64,000 nucleotides of DNA from Periweissella fabaria (GTDB lineage: Bacteria > Bacillota > Bacilli > Lactobacillales > Lactobacillaceae). Within the stretch, counting starts at the first letter, position 1. Every line of letters begins with the position of its first letter. Positions 1 to 8,501 of the stretch are shown here, one piece after another. The position numbers were made by a program, and so were the translations under genes. A model generated the notes under the pieces. It saw nothing but the letters and a program-made list of their open reading frames with translations. It made no database searches and was not told where the DNA came from. The stretch is from contig NZ_CAKKNS010000002.1 of the NCBI RefSeq assembly GCF_918814575.1, positions 62,001 to 126,000 on the forward strand, written 5' to 3'.

Positions 1-450
1 CGTCGTCGTAAGAAAATTGTTGCCAAACCAAAAATTACATCACGTGGGTTTGTGTATGTTAAAGCATCACGGGATTTAATTCGCGATAGTAGCGATATTG
101 TTGAAAAAACAATTTTGGACAATCTCGCCAATGTGAAGGATTTTGATTGGACAACTTTAAAAACTGCTGTTCGTGATAATTTAAGTCATTTTCTTTACGA
201 ACAAACACGTCGCCGCCCGGTTATTCTACCAGTAATCATGGAAGTTAACCAAAATGGTGGTCGTTTGGCTCGGCATAACCGCACAAGTAAGAGCGGTGAA
301 GGCAAAGCGAAAGTTAAAAAGTTGCCTAATGCTCCAAAACAAGGTAATCAAGTTGAAAATGGTGGTGCTGAAAAGCCTAAAAAAGCTAAAAAGCCTCGCC
401 GTCGTAAGCCAAAGCCTGCGCAAGGAGCAACTGAAACTTCAAATAATTAA
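1..450 (+). CDS. rnj: Ribonuclease J, C-terminal part (5' end outside window)
   Basis: The reading frame is open from base 1, so this is the 3' end of a longer gene. The segment with ITSRGFVYV, then a helix-rich stretch and RRRPVILPVIMEV, is the typical C-terminal domain of RNase J, a metallo-beta-lactamase family exo/endoribonuclease of mRNA turnover and rRNA maturation in Firmicutes. The catalytic domains lie upstream of the window. Most RNase J proteins end soon after the PxIMEV motif; this one continues for about 65 residues rich in Lys, Arg, Pro and Asn. Whether it is RnjA or RnjB cannot be decided from this fragment. A terminator follows within 10 bases. Confidence 0.88.
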   Translation, partial: RRRKKIVAKPKITSRGFVYVKASRDLIRDSSDIVEKTILDNLANVKDFDWTTLKTAVRDNLSHFLYEQTRRRPVILPVIMEVNQNGGRLARHNRTSKSGEGKAKVKKLPNAPKQGNQVENGGAEKPKKAKKPRRRKPKPAQGATETSNN

Positions 451-459
451 TGATGGCGA

Positions 460-497
460 AGAGATTGATTTTGTGTAAGTCAATCTCTTTTGTTTGT
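460..497 (+). terminator. Rho-independent terminator after RNase J gene
   Basis: A 9-bp stem (agagattga at 460-468 with tcaatctct at 480-488) and an 11-base loop are followed by a T-rich run. Confidence 0.8.
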
Positions 498-520
498 CTA
501 AAGAAAAGGGAGTGGCCTAA

Positions 521-1432
521 ATGGAAGAAAATAAGCAAGACTTATTGTTATTGCAAGCACAACAGGCGGTAGACGAACGCGCATGGTCACAAGCATTAGC
601 TTTATATGAAGAACTTTATCAACTGGAACAAAATTTAGCAGTTAATCAACAACTAGTTAATTTAGCGGTTCGTCTAGAACAATTTCAATTAGCACAACAA
701 TACTTACTAGATTATGTTGAAAAGTATCTCAGTACAAGTGATGACGTTGATAATGTAATTTTAATTTTCACGAAAAATCAAAATTATATTATCTGTCATG
801 AAGTTATTAATAAAATCACTGGTCCAACGCTTTATCAGCATGCCCAGCAAGAATTAGCGTTGAAAGAAGATGAGGCACGCTTGATTTTACAAGCAACATT
901 TAAGGCGCGCATGCGTGAATTTAAGTATTTGGGAATTCATGATTTTGCGGCACAATACCATAGTTATCAAACCGGCTTACAATTGCCACTAAGAGAACAT
1001 ATCGCCATTGCCAAAACATTGTTACTTGATGAAGACGTCAGTGATTTAGTTCGGATTACAATTTTAGCGTCATTTATGGCGTTGAAAATTAAAGAAGATG
1101 TGAGCTTTCTTTGGCTAGATAATGAAATTTATACACGTAAATTTAGTGATTTAGTGCCACCATTGGCAACTGAAACGGCATTTATTATCCAAGATACGCT
1201 GTATGATGAGCTTGGTGATACTGATCCAGTGACATTAGCAGGATTAGAGCAAAATATTATTTTACGTATTAAGGCCGCTTTCCCGTTTGTTGAACAGGTG
1301 ATTACTGATCCAGTGACTTGGACTAAATATCAAATAGCCCGTTTTCGGGGTGAAGAATTACCCGATTTGAATGAAAATGATATCCGTTGGTTACTAAAAT
1401 TTGATGCATTATTTGCAAAAATTGGTAATTAA
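521..1432 (+). CDS. TPR-like protein of unknown function
   Basis: A 303-residue soluble protein with no signal peptide or membrane segment. The N-terminal ~90 residues are helical, with alanine, leucine and tyrosine spacing typical of tetratricopeptide-like repeats (ALALYEELYQLE, QLAQQYLLDYVEKYL). The rest is Glu/Asp/Leu-rich and also looks helical. Similar TPR proteins sit between rnj and tuf in other lactic acid bacteria, but I know of no assigned function. An adaptor role is only an inference from the fold. GGGAG lies ahead of the ATG at 521. It has its own unit between the rnj terminator and the tuf promoter. Confidence 0.75.
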   Translation: MEENKQDLLLLQAQQAVDERAWSQALALYEELYQLEQNLAVNQQLVNLAVRLEQFQLAQQYLLDYVEKYLSTSDDVDNVILIFTKNQNYIICHEVINKITGPTLYQHAQQELALKEDEARLILQATFKARMREFKYLGIHDFAAQYHSYQTGLQLPLREHIAIAKTLLLDEDVSDLVRITILASFMALKIKEDVSFLWLDNEIYTRKFSDLVPPLATETAFIIQDTLYDELGDTDPVTLAGLEQNIILRIKAAFPFVEQVITDPVTWTKYQIARFRGEELPDLNENDIRWLLKFDALFAKIGN

Positions 1433-1550
1433 TGTAAAAAATATGTGGATTTTCATTTTTACGGTATGTTTTTATTTACAAAGCTAGATGGTATTTATAT
1501 AATAATTAAGGCTTTCCAAAAGATATCAACGAGAAAATTCAATTTTCCTG

Positions 1551-1579
1551 TTTGTGTTCTTGGTGGATTGTAGTATAAT
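1551..1579 (+). promoter_or_regulatory. tuf promoter (candidate)
   Basis: The -10 box TATAAT is at 1574-1579. A weak -35 (TTTGTG, 1551-1556) lies 17 bases upstream. The leader to the start codon is about 50 bases. Confidence 0.6.
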
Positions 1580-1637
1580 TGAACGCATAGGATTGAAATA
1601 AATCAATCGCTTTGCAAATTTTAGGAGGATTTTCATT

Positions 1638-2825
1638 TTGGCTAAAGAACATTATGAACGCACAAAACCACACGTTAACATCGGTACTATCGGACACGTT
1701 GACCACGGTAAAACTACTTTAACTGCTGCTATCTCAAAGGTATTGGCTGACAAAGGTTTGGCTAAGCAAGCTGACTTCGCAGCTATCGATGCTGCTCCAG
1801 AAGAACGTGAACGTGGTATCACTATCAACACTGCTCACATCGAATACGAAACTGAAGCACGTCACTACGCTCACATCGATGCCCCTGGACACGCCGATTA
1901 CGTTAAGAACATGATCACTGGTGCTGCACAAATGGATGGTGCCATCCTTGTTGTTGCCGCAACTGATGGTCCTATGCCACAAACTCGTGAACACATTCTT
2001 TTGGCTCACCAAGTTGGTGTTGACTACCTTATCGTATTCTTGAACAAGACTGACCTTGTTGATGATGAAGAACTTATCGACCTTGTTGAAATGGAAGTTC
2101 GTGAATTACTTAGCGAATACGATTTCCCAGGTGACGATGTTCCATTTATCCGTGGATCAGCTCTTGCTGCCCTTAACGGTGATGCAGAACAAGTTAAAGT
2201 TATCGAAGAACTTATGGATACTGTTGACTCATACATCCCAACTCCAGACCGTGACACTGACAAGCCATTCTTGATGCCAGTTGAAGACGTATTTACTATC
2301 ACTGGTCGTGGTACTGTTGCATCAGGTCGTATCGACCGTGGTGTTGTTAAAGTTGGTGACGCCGTTGAAATCGTTGGTTTGAAGGACGAAGTTTCTTCAA
2401 CTACTGTTACTGGTGTTGAAATGTTCCGTAAGACTATGGACATGGGTGAAGCTGGTGATAACATCGGTGCATTGCTCCGTGGTGTTTCACGTGAAGACAT
2501 CGAACGTGGTCAAGTTTTGGCTAAACCAGGTTCAATCCAAACTCACAAGAACTTCAAGGCTGAAGTCTATGTTCTTTCTAAAGAAGAAGGTGGTCGTCAC
2601 ACTCCATTCTTCTCAAACTACCGTCCACAATTCTACTTCCACACTACTGACGTTACTGGTGTTATCGAATTGCCAGAAGGTGTAGAAATGGTTATGCCTG
2701 GTGATAACGTTACTTTCACTGTTGAATTGATCAGCCCTGTTGCCATTGAAAAGGGTCTTAAATTCACTGTTCGTGAAGGTGGCCGTACTGTTGGTGCCGG
2801 TGTTGTTTCAGAAATCGAAGACTAA
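1638..2825 (+). CDS. tuf: Elongation factor Tu
   Basis: The translational GTPase that delivers aminoacyl-tRNA to the ribosomal A site. It is 395 residues, full length. The G1 motif GHVDHGKT is at residues 19-26, DAPGH near 81, NKTD near 136 and SAL near 174, followed by the two beta-barrel domains. The start is TTG at 1638, with AGGAGG at 1623-1628; [12 protein letters not shown] matches the usual EF-Tu N-terminus, so this is not a mis-set start. Codon choice is strongly biased (GGT, GTT, GAA, AAC), as expected for one of the most highly expressed genes. It is monocistronic, between its own promoter and a strong terminator. Confidence 0.98.
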   Translation: MAKEHYERTKPHVNIGTIGHVDHGKTTLTAAISKVLADKGLAKQADFAAIDAAPEERERGITINTAHIEYETEARHYAHIDAPGHADYVKNMITGAAQMDGAILVVAATDGPMPQTREHILLAHQVGVDYLIVFLNKTDLVDDEELIDLVEMEVRELLSEYDFPGDDVPFIRGSALAALNGDAEQVKVIEELMDTVDSYIPTPDRDTDKPFLMPVEDVFTITGRGTVASGRIDRGVVKVGDAVEIVGLKDEVSSTTVTGVEMFRKTMDMGEAGDNIGALLRGVSREDIERGQVLAKPGSIQTHKNFKAEVYVLSKEEGGRHTPFFSNYRPQFYFHTTDVTGVIELPEGVEMVMPGDNVTFTVELISPVAIEKGLKFTVREGGRTVGAGVVSEIED

Positions 2826-2870
2826 TCTTTTAGTTTAATCGGTTCTTGATTTAACAAGACCAACATTTTA

Positions 2871-2905
2871 AAAAGGATTTGCATTTTTTGCAAATCCTTT
2901 TTTTA
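2871..2905 (+). terminator. Terminator after tuf
   Basis: A 13-bp perfect stem (2871-2883 with 2889-2901) has a 5-base T loop and runs directly into a T tract. Confidence 0.92.
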
Positions 2906-3057
2906 TATAAAAATAACAAAAAAACGCCGAAAAAGGGGTCTATTACTGGTTTTATATTTGCATATAATAGCCAGTATGTTAAACTATTATTCGTATGTAT
3001 TAAACATTGAAAACAATGAATTAGCTGCAGCAATTCATTTATTGGAGGAATTAACAT

Positions 3058-4359
3058 ATGGTTGCAACAAACGCACAATTTACTAAGGGTGATGGTAACA
3101 AAGGTACATTATCTTTTGAAATCCCAGTTGAAGTATACACTGATGGTATTGACAAGGCTTTTGATCGTGTAAAGGGTCAAGTTAACATTCCTGGTTTCCG
3201 TAAAGGTAAGATGCCAAAATCACTCTTCATCAAGCAATTTGGTGAAGAATCATTATACCAAGATGCATTGAACATCGTTTTAGGTGACATCTATGAAGCC
3301 GCTGTTCTTGAAGCTGGTATTAACCCAGTTGGCCAACCAAATATTGACGCAGATTCAATGGAAAAGGGTCAACCTTGGAAGTTGCATGCAGACGTTGAAA
3401 TTGCACCTGAAATTGAATTAGGTGAATACAAAGGTTTAGCTGTTCCTAAGCAAAGCACACGTGTAACTGCTAAGGAAGTTGATGCTGAAATCGAAAAATT
3501 ACGTGCTTCTCAAGCTGAACTCGTATTGAAGGAAGATGCAGCTGCTGAAAATGGCGATACTGTTGTTATCGATTTTGATGGTTCTGTTGATGGCGTACAC
3601 TTCGATGGTGGTAAGGGTGAAAACTTCTCACTTGAATTAGGTTCAGGTCAATTCATTCCTGGTTTTGAAGACCAACTTGTTGGTCACAAAGCCGGTGAAG
3701 ATGTAAACGTAAATGTTAAGTTCCCTGAAGATTACCAAGCTGAAAACTTAGCTGGTAAAGATGCTTTATTCGAAGTTAAACTTCATGAAGTAAAGACTAA
3801 AGAATTGCCTGCTTTAGATGATGAATTTGCTAAGGATGTTAACGAAGATGTTGACTCACTTGACGAATTGAAGACTGTTACTAAGGCTAACTTGAAGGAA
3901 GCTAAGCAACAAGCTGCTAAAGACGCAATTGAAGAAGCTGCAATTACTAAGGCCGTTGATAACGCAACTGTTGTTGGTGGTGATGTTCCTGCTGCTATGA
4001 TTGAAGCTGATGTACACCGTCAAATGGACCAATACCTTGGTAACATGCAACAACAAGGTATTAACCCAGAAATGTACTTCCAATTAACTGGAACTACACA
4101 AGAAGACTTGCACAAGCAATTCGAAGAAGGTGCTGCTAACCGCGTTAAGACTAACCTTGTTTTAGAAGCTATCGTAGTTGCTGAAAACGTTGAAGGTACT
4201 GATGCTGATGTTGACGCTGAAGTTAAAGACTTGGCTGCTCAATACGGTATTGATGAAGAAGCTGTTCGTCAAGCTTTAACACCTGCAATGTTGAAACACG
4301 ATATCGCAATCAAGAAGGTTGTTGACTTAATCGTTGAATCAGCTAAGGAAGAAGCCTAA
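3058..4359 (+). CDS. tig: Trigger factor (ribosome-bound chaperone and prolyl isomerase)
   Basis: Binds at the ribosomal exit tunnel and folds nascent chains. It is 433 residues, normal length. The ribosome-docking signature GFRKGKMP is at residues 46-53. An FKBP-type peptidyl-prolyl isomerase domain lies at about 155-245 (GDTVVIDFDG, FIPGFEDQLVG), followed by the long helical C-terminal substrate-binding domain. TGGAGG at 3042-3047 precedes the ATG. The gene is followed by its own terminator and then clpX, a very common tig-clpX pairing in Firmicutes. Confidence 0.97.
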   Translation: MVATNAQFTKGDGNKGTLSFEIPVEVYTDGIDKAFDRVKGQVNIPGFRKGKMPKSLFIKQFGEESLYQDALNIVLGDIYEAAVLEAGINPVGQPNIDADSMEKGQPWKLHADVEIAPEIELGEYKGLAVPKQSTRVTAKEVDAEIEKLRASQAELVLKEDAAAENGDTVVIDFDGSVDGVHFDGGKGENFSLELGSGQFIPGFEDQLVGHKAGEDVNVNVKFPEDYQAENLAGKDALFEVKLHEVKTKELPALDDEFAKDVNEDVDSLDELKTVTKANLKEAKQQAAKDAIEEAAITKAVDNATVVGGDVPAAMIEADVHRQMDQYLGNMQQQGINPEMYFQLTGTTQEDLHKQFEEGAANRVKTNLVLEAIVVAENVEGTDADVDAEVKDLAAQYGIDEEAVRQALTPAMLKHDIAIKKVVDLIVESAKEEA

Positions 4360-4394
4360 TTAGCTTTTATTCGTTAGCATATATTTGATAATTT

Positions 4395-4433
4395 AACCCC
4401 ACATAATCCGTTTGGATTAATGTGGGGTTTTTA
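4395..4433 (+). terminator. Terminator after tig
   Basis: Long hairpin: AACCCCACAT (4395-4404) plus an inner AATCC/GGATT stem, closed by ATGTGGGGTT (4420-4429), then TTTTT. Confidence 0.92.
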
Positions 4434-4503
4434 ATAACAAAATTGCGAATTATTACCACTAAATGTTATGAATGTTTTTAATAGTAGTTAACTTTAGTTG
4501 TGG

Positions 4504-4514
4504 TATGGTACAAT
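4504..4514 (+). promoter_or_regulatory. clpX promoter, extended -10 type
   Basis: TATGG-TACAAT carries a TGn extension directly before the -10 hexamer (4509-4514). No good -35 is visible. I saw no CtsR (GGTCAAA repeat) or CIRCE site here. Confidence 0.5.
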
Positions 4515-4549
4515 TTAACTAATGAATTTTTTGACAGGAGGCATTGCTA

Positions 4550-5800
4550 ATGCTTGATACGACTGATCCAATGGGACCAATTATCTGTTCATTTTGTGGT
4601 AAATCACAAGATGAAGTGCAAAAGATAATCGCTGGTCCAGGGGTCTTCATTTGTAATGAATGTATTACCCTTGCAAAATCAATTATTGATGAAGAAGTTC
4701 GCCATGATGCAACTGAAGAGGTAATTGATTTACCAACACCACGTCAAATTGTGGATGCTTTAAATAAATATGTTGTTGGTCAAGAAGATGCTAAACGGAC
4801 ATTAGCGGTTGCGGTGTATAATCACTACAAACGGATAAATGACACGTTAGTTGGTGAAGGTGATATTGAATTACAAAAATCAAATATTGCCGTTATTGGA
4901 CCAACAGGATCTGGTAAAACTTACTTGGCGCAAAGTCTAGCACGTATTTTGGACGTGCCATTTGCAATTGCAGATGCGACGACACTAACCGAAGCTGGAT
5001 ATGTCGGTGAAGACGTTGAAAATATTTTGCTTAAATTATTACAAAATGCAGATTACGATGTCGACCGTGCACAACGTGGAATTATCTACATTGATGAAAT
5101 TGATAAGATTGCTAAAAAATCTGAAAATGTTTCAATTACACGGGATGTTTCCGGTGAAGGTGTCCAACAAGCGCTTTTGAAAATTCTAGAAGGTACGATT
5201 GCCAATGTACCACCTCAGGGTGGTCGTAAGCACCCGCAACAAGAGTTTATTCAAGTGGATACAACCAATATTTTATTTATTGTTGGTGGTGCTTTTGATG
5301 GTATCGAAACAATGGTTAAAGAGCGGCTTGGTGATAAAGTAATTGGATTTGGTACTGATACTAGTAAGCTAGCCCAATTACACTCATTGGAAGAAAAAAC
5401 CATCATGCAACAAGTTATTCCAGAGGACTTGATGTCATTTGGATTAATTCCAGAATTTATTGGCCGTTTGCCAATTTTAACGGCGCTTGAAAAGTTAGAT
5501 GAAGACGACTTAGTTCGGATATTAACTGAGCCTAAAAATGCTTTAGTGAAGCAATATGTGGCCTTAATTGGTATGGAAGATGTTGAACTTGAGTTTACAA
5601 CAGAAGCCTTGCACGCAATGGCACATTTAGCGATTACACGTAATACAGGGGCTCGGGGACTACGGTCAATTATTGAAGAAGTAATGCGGGATATTATGTT
5701 TGATTTACCTAGTCGTGATGATATTCAAAAGGTGATTATCGACGAAGACACGGTTAGTCGACATGCAGAACCACAATTAGTTTTAGCAGCTAACGAATAA
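4550..5800 (+). CDS. clpX: ClpX, ATP-binding unfoldase of the ClpXP protease
   Basis: AAA+ unfoldase that recognises and threads substrates into ClpP. The N-terminal zinc-binding domain has Cys13, 16, 35 and 38 (CSFC and CNEC). Walker A GPTGSGKT is at 117-124, Walker B IIYIDEID near 178, and the GARGLRSI sensor-2 region near 366. The ATG at 4550 is chosen because AGGAGG (4536-4541) is 8 bases upstream; a TTG at 4544 would be too close. The length of 416 residues is normal. It is a single-gene unit bounded by hairpins on both sides. Confidence 0.97.
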   Translation: MLDTTDPMGPIICSFCGKSQDEVQKIIAGPGVFICNECITLAKSIIDEEVRHDATEEVIDLPTPRQIVDALNKYVVGQEDAKRTLAVAVYNHYKRINDTLVGEGDIELQKSNIAVIGPTGSGKTYLAQSLARILDVPFAIADATTLTEAGYVGEDVENILLKLLQNADYDVDRAQRGIIYIDEIDKIAKKSENVSITRDVSGEGVQQALLKILEGTIANVPPQGGRKHPQQEFIQVDTTNILFIVGGAFDGIETMVKERLGDKVIGFGTDTSKLAQLHSLEEKTIMQQVIPEDLMSFGLIPEFIGRLPILTALEKLDEDDLVRILTEPKNALVKQYVALIGMEDVELEFTTEALHAMAHLAITRNTGARGLRSIIEEVMRDIMFDLPSRDDIQKVIIDEDTVSRHAEPQLVLAANE

Positions 5801-5841
5801 GTTTAGGATTACCCATAAACGCATATTATTTATAAATATTG

Positions 5842-5891
5842 CTAATAAAACAGCTTGGAAATTGGATTTCCAAGCTGTTTTATTAGTTTTT
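5842..5891 (+). terminator. Terminator after clpX
   Basis: A perfect 21-bp stem (5842-5862 with 5866-5886) has a 3-base loop and A/T flanks, so it could work in both directions. Confidence 0.9.
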
Positions 5892-5979
5892 AATTTCGGT
5901 GAATTATGATTGTAGGTCAATGATTTTTGTATTTCTCTTGGCTTCGACCTTAAATAATCAGCAATATGGTAAAATTGTC

Positions 5980-5988
5980 TGGTATACT
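5980..5988 (+). promoter_or_regulatory. engB promoter, extended -10 type
   Basis: TGG-TATACT with the hexamer at 5983-5988. There is no clear -35. A second candidate, TATGG-TAAAAT, lies at 5965-5975. Confidence 0.45.
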
Positions 5989-6050
5989 AGATAGGTTAAT
6001 TTAAATCGATATTATTATAATCAAATTTAGAACATAGATTGGAGAAAATC

Positions 6051-6677
6051 ATGGAAGTACACAATGTTGCCTTGACTATTAGTGCCGTAGGGCCCAAACA
6101 ATACCCAACCAATGAATTACCTGAAATTGCTTTAGTAGGACGTTCAAATGTTGGTAAGTCATCTTTGACAAATACCTTGATTAACCGTAAGAGCTTTGCC
6201 CGGACGTCTTCACAACCAGGTAAGACGCAAACTTTGAACTTTTATAACGTTGAAGATCAAGTTTATTTTGTCGACGTTCCAGGATACGGCTATGCTAAAG
6301 TATCAAAATCAGAACGTGAAAAATGGGGCTTTATGATTGAAGAATACTTGAGCACCCGGGCACAGTTACGTGGAGTTGTAAGTCTAGTGGATGCTCGTCA
6401 TGCGCCTTCAGAAGATGATATTAATATGTATAATTGGTTATTATACTTTGATATTCCAGTGTTAGTTGTGGCGACGAAAGCGGATAAAATTGCCCGTGGA
6501 AAGTGGAACAAAGCAGAATCAACAATTAAAAAAGCATTACAATTTGATAATTCAAAAAGTGATTTTATGATGTTTTCATCTGTTACTAAAGATGGTAAAG
6601 ATGCTGTTTGGGGTTGGATTGAAGATCGTATGGCTGATGAAATTGTCATTGAAGATGTCGCTGAGGAGCGTGATTAA
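6051..6677 (+). CDS. engB: Ribosome biogenesis GTPase EngB (YsxC/YihA)
   Basis: Small essential-type GTPase acting in late 50S subunit assembly. G1 GRSNVGKSS is at residues 30-38, switch motif QPGKTQT near 60, G3 DVPGYGYA near 78 and G4 TKAD near 144. The ATG at 6051 is used because GGAG at 6041-6044 serves as its ribosome binding site; an in-frame TTG at 6039 overlaps that site. The product is 208 residues, normal for the family. The next gene starts 3 bases after the stop, so the two are co-transcribed. Confidence 0.95.
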   Translation: MEVHNVALTISAVGPKQYPTNELPEIALVGRSNVGKSSLTNTLINRKSFARTSSQPGKTQTLNFYNVEDQVYFVDVPGYGYAKVSKSEREKWGFMIEEYLSTRAQLRGVVSLVDARHAPSEDDINMYNWLLYFDIPVLVVATKADKIARGKWNKAESTIKKALQFDNSKSDFMMFSSVTKDGKDAVWGWIEDRMADEIVIEDVAEERD

Positions 6678-6679
6678 CT

Positions 6680-6973
6680 ATGGAATTTAATGATTATCAA
6701 AAATCTGCTAACCGAACATTATTTGGTACGGAAACAGTTTTAACTAATTTAGGCCTCGGACTTGCATCTGAAACCGGTCAAATTACTTACATGATGAAAC
6801 GTTATAGCTTTGAAGGAGCGCGCTTAGATAAAGAGGCGCTAACGCACGAAATTGGCGATGCGTTATGGTATCTTTCGCAGATTGCTGAGTGGGCTGATAT
6901 TGATTTTGAAGCGGCAGCACAAGAAAATCTAGCGTCTTTAAATAAACGCTATCCAGATAATAAAGTTAATTAA
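6680..6973 (+). CDS. MazG-like nucleotide pyrophosphohydrolase-family protein
   Basis: A 97-residue all-alpha protein with the layout of a single MazG-like domain: GLGLASETGQ in the first metal-binding helix and HEIGDALWYL in the second. MazG-family enzymes hydrolyse (d)NTPs to monophosphates, and these short forms are thought to clean nucleotide pools. The first helix normally reads E-x-x-E; here the second acidic ligand is Gln (ETGQ), which may weaken metal binding. The EIGD (E-x-x-D) half is intact. It is co-transcribed with engB. The substrate is unknown. Confidence 0.75.
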   Translation: MEFNDYQKSANRTLFGTETVLTNLGLGLASETGQITYMMKRYSFEGARLDKEALTHEIGDALWYLSQIAEWADIDFEAAAQENLASLNKRYPDNKVN

Positions 6974-7011
6974 AAAGAACGAGAGCATATGCTCTCGTTC
7001 TTTTTAATTAA
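6966..7011. terminator. Bidirectional terminator, 46-base perfect palindrome
   Basis: Perfect palindrome centred at 6988/6989 (core gagagcat|atgctctc) with A/T tracts on both sides. It ends the engB operon on the plus strand and the 51-aa gene on the minus strand. Confidence 0.93.
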
Positions 7012-7167
7012 TTATGCTTTTTTATCAGTAGTGGTTGATGAAGATTGTTGTTCGTTACGTCCGAGTGCTTTGTTTTTAGCATCTTTATCAGCATCATCAA
7101 GTGGTAATGTGATAAAGTCGCCAAGCATTTTATCAAAATTAGTTTCGCGTTTTACAGTTAAGGCCAT
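7012..7167 (-). CDS. Small hypothetical protein (51 aa)
   Basis: A reading frame of 51 codons on the minus strand: ATG at 7167, TAA at 7012-7014. It begins MALTVKRETNFDKMLGDF and ends with a Ser/Thr/Lys-rich tail. AAAGGAG lies 11 bases before the start, and a TGC-TACACT extended -10 lies further upstream (7203-7208). The stop directly abuts the palindromic terminator. Ribosome binding site, start, promoter-like box and terminator together make it a credible gene. The protein is soluble and highly charged; the MALTVK start and a short amphipathic helix suggest a conserved lactobacillar small protein family. I cannot assign a function. Confidence 0.72.
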   Translation of the reverse strand: MALTVKRETNFDKMLGDFITLPLDDADKDAKNKALGRNEQQSSSTTTDKKA

Positions 7168-7344
7168 ATTAAGTAGCACTCCTTTAAATTGGTATTGGCC
7201 TTAGTGTAGCATTTTTTTGGTTAAAATGGTATGGAAAAAGTATTACAAAATATTACTAATTTTTTGTAAGCAGAAGTCTAGATTAATTTTGAAAACGATG
7301 ATAGAATTATACTCAATCGAAAGATAATGACGGAGGAAATTAAA

Positions 7345-7662
7345 ATGGCTGTTTTAGAAACTACTGATGCAACATTTGAAAAAGATACTGCGACTGGCGT
7401 AACGCTTACTGACTTTTGGGCTACTTGGTGTGGACCTTGTCGGATGCAAAGCCCAGTAATTGATGCTTTATCAGAAGAATTAGGTGATAAAGTTACTTTT
7501 AACAAGATGGATGTTGATGCTAACCAAGCAACACCACAAGAATTTGGGATTATGTCAATTCCAACTTTACTTGTTAAAAAAGATGGTGAAGTTGTGGAAA
7601 CGATTATTGGTTACCATTCAAAAGAACAACTTACACAAGTCTTAGATCAATATATTGATTAA
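7345..7662 (+). CDS. trxA: Thioredoxin
   Basis: Cytoplasmic dithiol-disulphide carrier that reduces ribonucleotide reductase, peroxidases and oxidised proteins. It is 105 residues with the active site WCGPC at 28-32 and the cis-Pro loop SIPTL near 73, a classic single thioredoxin fold. The ATG at 7345 is preceded by CGGAGG (7331-7336); an in-frame ATG at 7327 lies upstream of that site and is unlikely. A candidate -10 (TATACT, 7308-7313) is just upstream. The gene is monocistronic with its own terminator. Confidence 0.96.
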   Translation: MAVLETTDATFEKDTATGVTLTDFWATWCGPCRMQSPVIDALSEELGDKVTFNKMDVDANQATPQEFGIMSIPTLLVKKDGEVVETIIGYHSKEQLTQVLDQYID

Positions 7663-7681
7663 TGAAATCTAAGTTATTATG

Positions 7682-7719
7682 AAAAAGAATCAAAATCTAC
7701 AAGATTTTGATTCTTTTTT
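7682..7719 (+). terminator. Terminator after trxA
   Basis: A 16-bp stem (7682-7697 with 7703-7718), 5-base loop, T tract. It is largely A/T but perfect. Confidence 0.9.
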
Positions 7720-7776
7720 TGTTGCTATTCCAATTTTTTGCGTACTGTATTTTTATGCAAAGGAGGTAGAATACAA

Positions 7777-8427
7777 ATGAAATGCTGGCAAGTGCTGAAA
7801 CAACAGTATCGTTTGATTACAGTAGGGTTAATTGGCATCTTTTTAGTGGTAAGTGTGTTAATTGGAATGTTAAAGCCGGGCCAGAGCGCGACACCACGAA
7901 ATGATTTTAAACCCACAAGTATATCAAGTAATGCCGCTAAAGCACATAGTAATCAAGGCGCTGGAGCAACGAGTACGAAAAAGGATAACTTTATTTACGT
8001 CGATATTAAAGGCGCTGTTTTACACCCTGGAGTATATCAGGCAATGAATAACGTTCGTGTCGAAACCGTATTAGGATTGGCCGGTGGGACATTAGTGGAA
8101 GCTGATTTAAGGCAAATTAATTTAGCGCAAGCAGTTAAAGACCAACAGATAATTTATATTCCACATAAAGGTGAACAGTTACCGACACAAACGCAAGGGA
8201 GTCCTGAAGTAAGTCAAGTCAGTGACAGCACACATAAAATAGTTAATTTGAATTCAGCAACGAAAGAGGATCTGCAAACGCTGACGGGCGTTGGTGCACG
8301 TAAAGCTGAAGTAATTTTACAATATCGGCAGCAACACGGAAATTTTAAGAAAATTGAAGAAATCCAACAAGTCGATGGTATCGGTGAAAAAACCTTTCAA
8401 AAATTAAAGCCATTTCTAGCAGTGTGA
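7777..8427 (+). CDS. comEA: ComEA, DNA receptor for competence
   Basis: Membrane-anchored double-stranded DNA receptor of the transformation machinery. It is 216 residues: short cytoplasmic N-terminus, one membrane anchor at about 14-32, a low-complexity Ser/Thr/Ala linker, an SLBB domain (about 73-125; YVDIKGAVLHPGVY), and a tandem helix-hairpin-helix DNA-binding domain at about 150-215 (LNSATKEDLQTLTGVGARKA, VDGIGEKTFQKL). The ATG at 7777 follows AAAGGAGGT (7759-7767); the reading frame is open further upstream from a TTG at 7738, but that start would lie before this site. I saw no ComX/SigH-type promoter box, so control of expression is unclear. Confidence 0.94.
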   Translation: MKCWQVLKQQYRLITVGLIGIFLVVSVLIGMLKPGQSATPRNDFKPTSISSNAAKAHSNQGAGATSTKKDNFIYVDIKGAVLHPGVYQAMNNVRVETVLGLAGGTLVEADLRQINLAQAVKDQQIIYIPHKGEQLPTQTQGSPEVSQVSDSTHKIVNLNSATKEDLQTLTGVGARKAEVILQYRQQHGNFKKIEEIQQVDGIGEKTFQKLKPFLAV

Positions 8428-8456
8428 TGGCGTAAGGGTATCTTTGAAAGGTTGTA

Positions 8457-8468
8457 ATTTGATATAAT
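8457..8468 (+). promoter_or_regulatory. comEB promoter, extended -10 type
   Basis: TTTGA-TATAAT; the hexamer is at 8463-8468 with a TGn extension. The same string occurs before dnaE. Confidence 0.6.
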
Positions 8469-8501
8469 AAGGCCATTATTTAGTTAACAGGAGATTGAAG
8501 C

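Noticed and set aside
1433-1500. Terminator after the TPR-like gene (GTAAAAA/TTTTTAC)
   Set aside because: Only a 7-bp A/T stem and no clear T tract; too weak to call.
2024-2500. 158-codon open frame opposite tuf
   Set aside because: A shadow caused by strong codon bias in tuf; Ser/Thr/Arg-rich with no start signals.
4360-4549. CtsR or CIRCE heat-shock operator before clpX
   Set aside because: No GGTCAAA repeats and no TTAGCACTC-N9-GAGTGCTAA.
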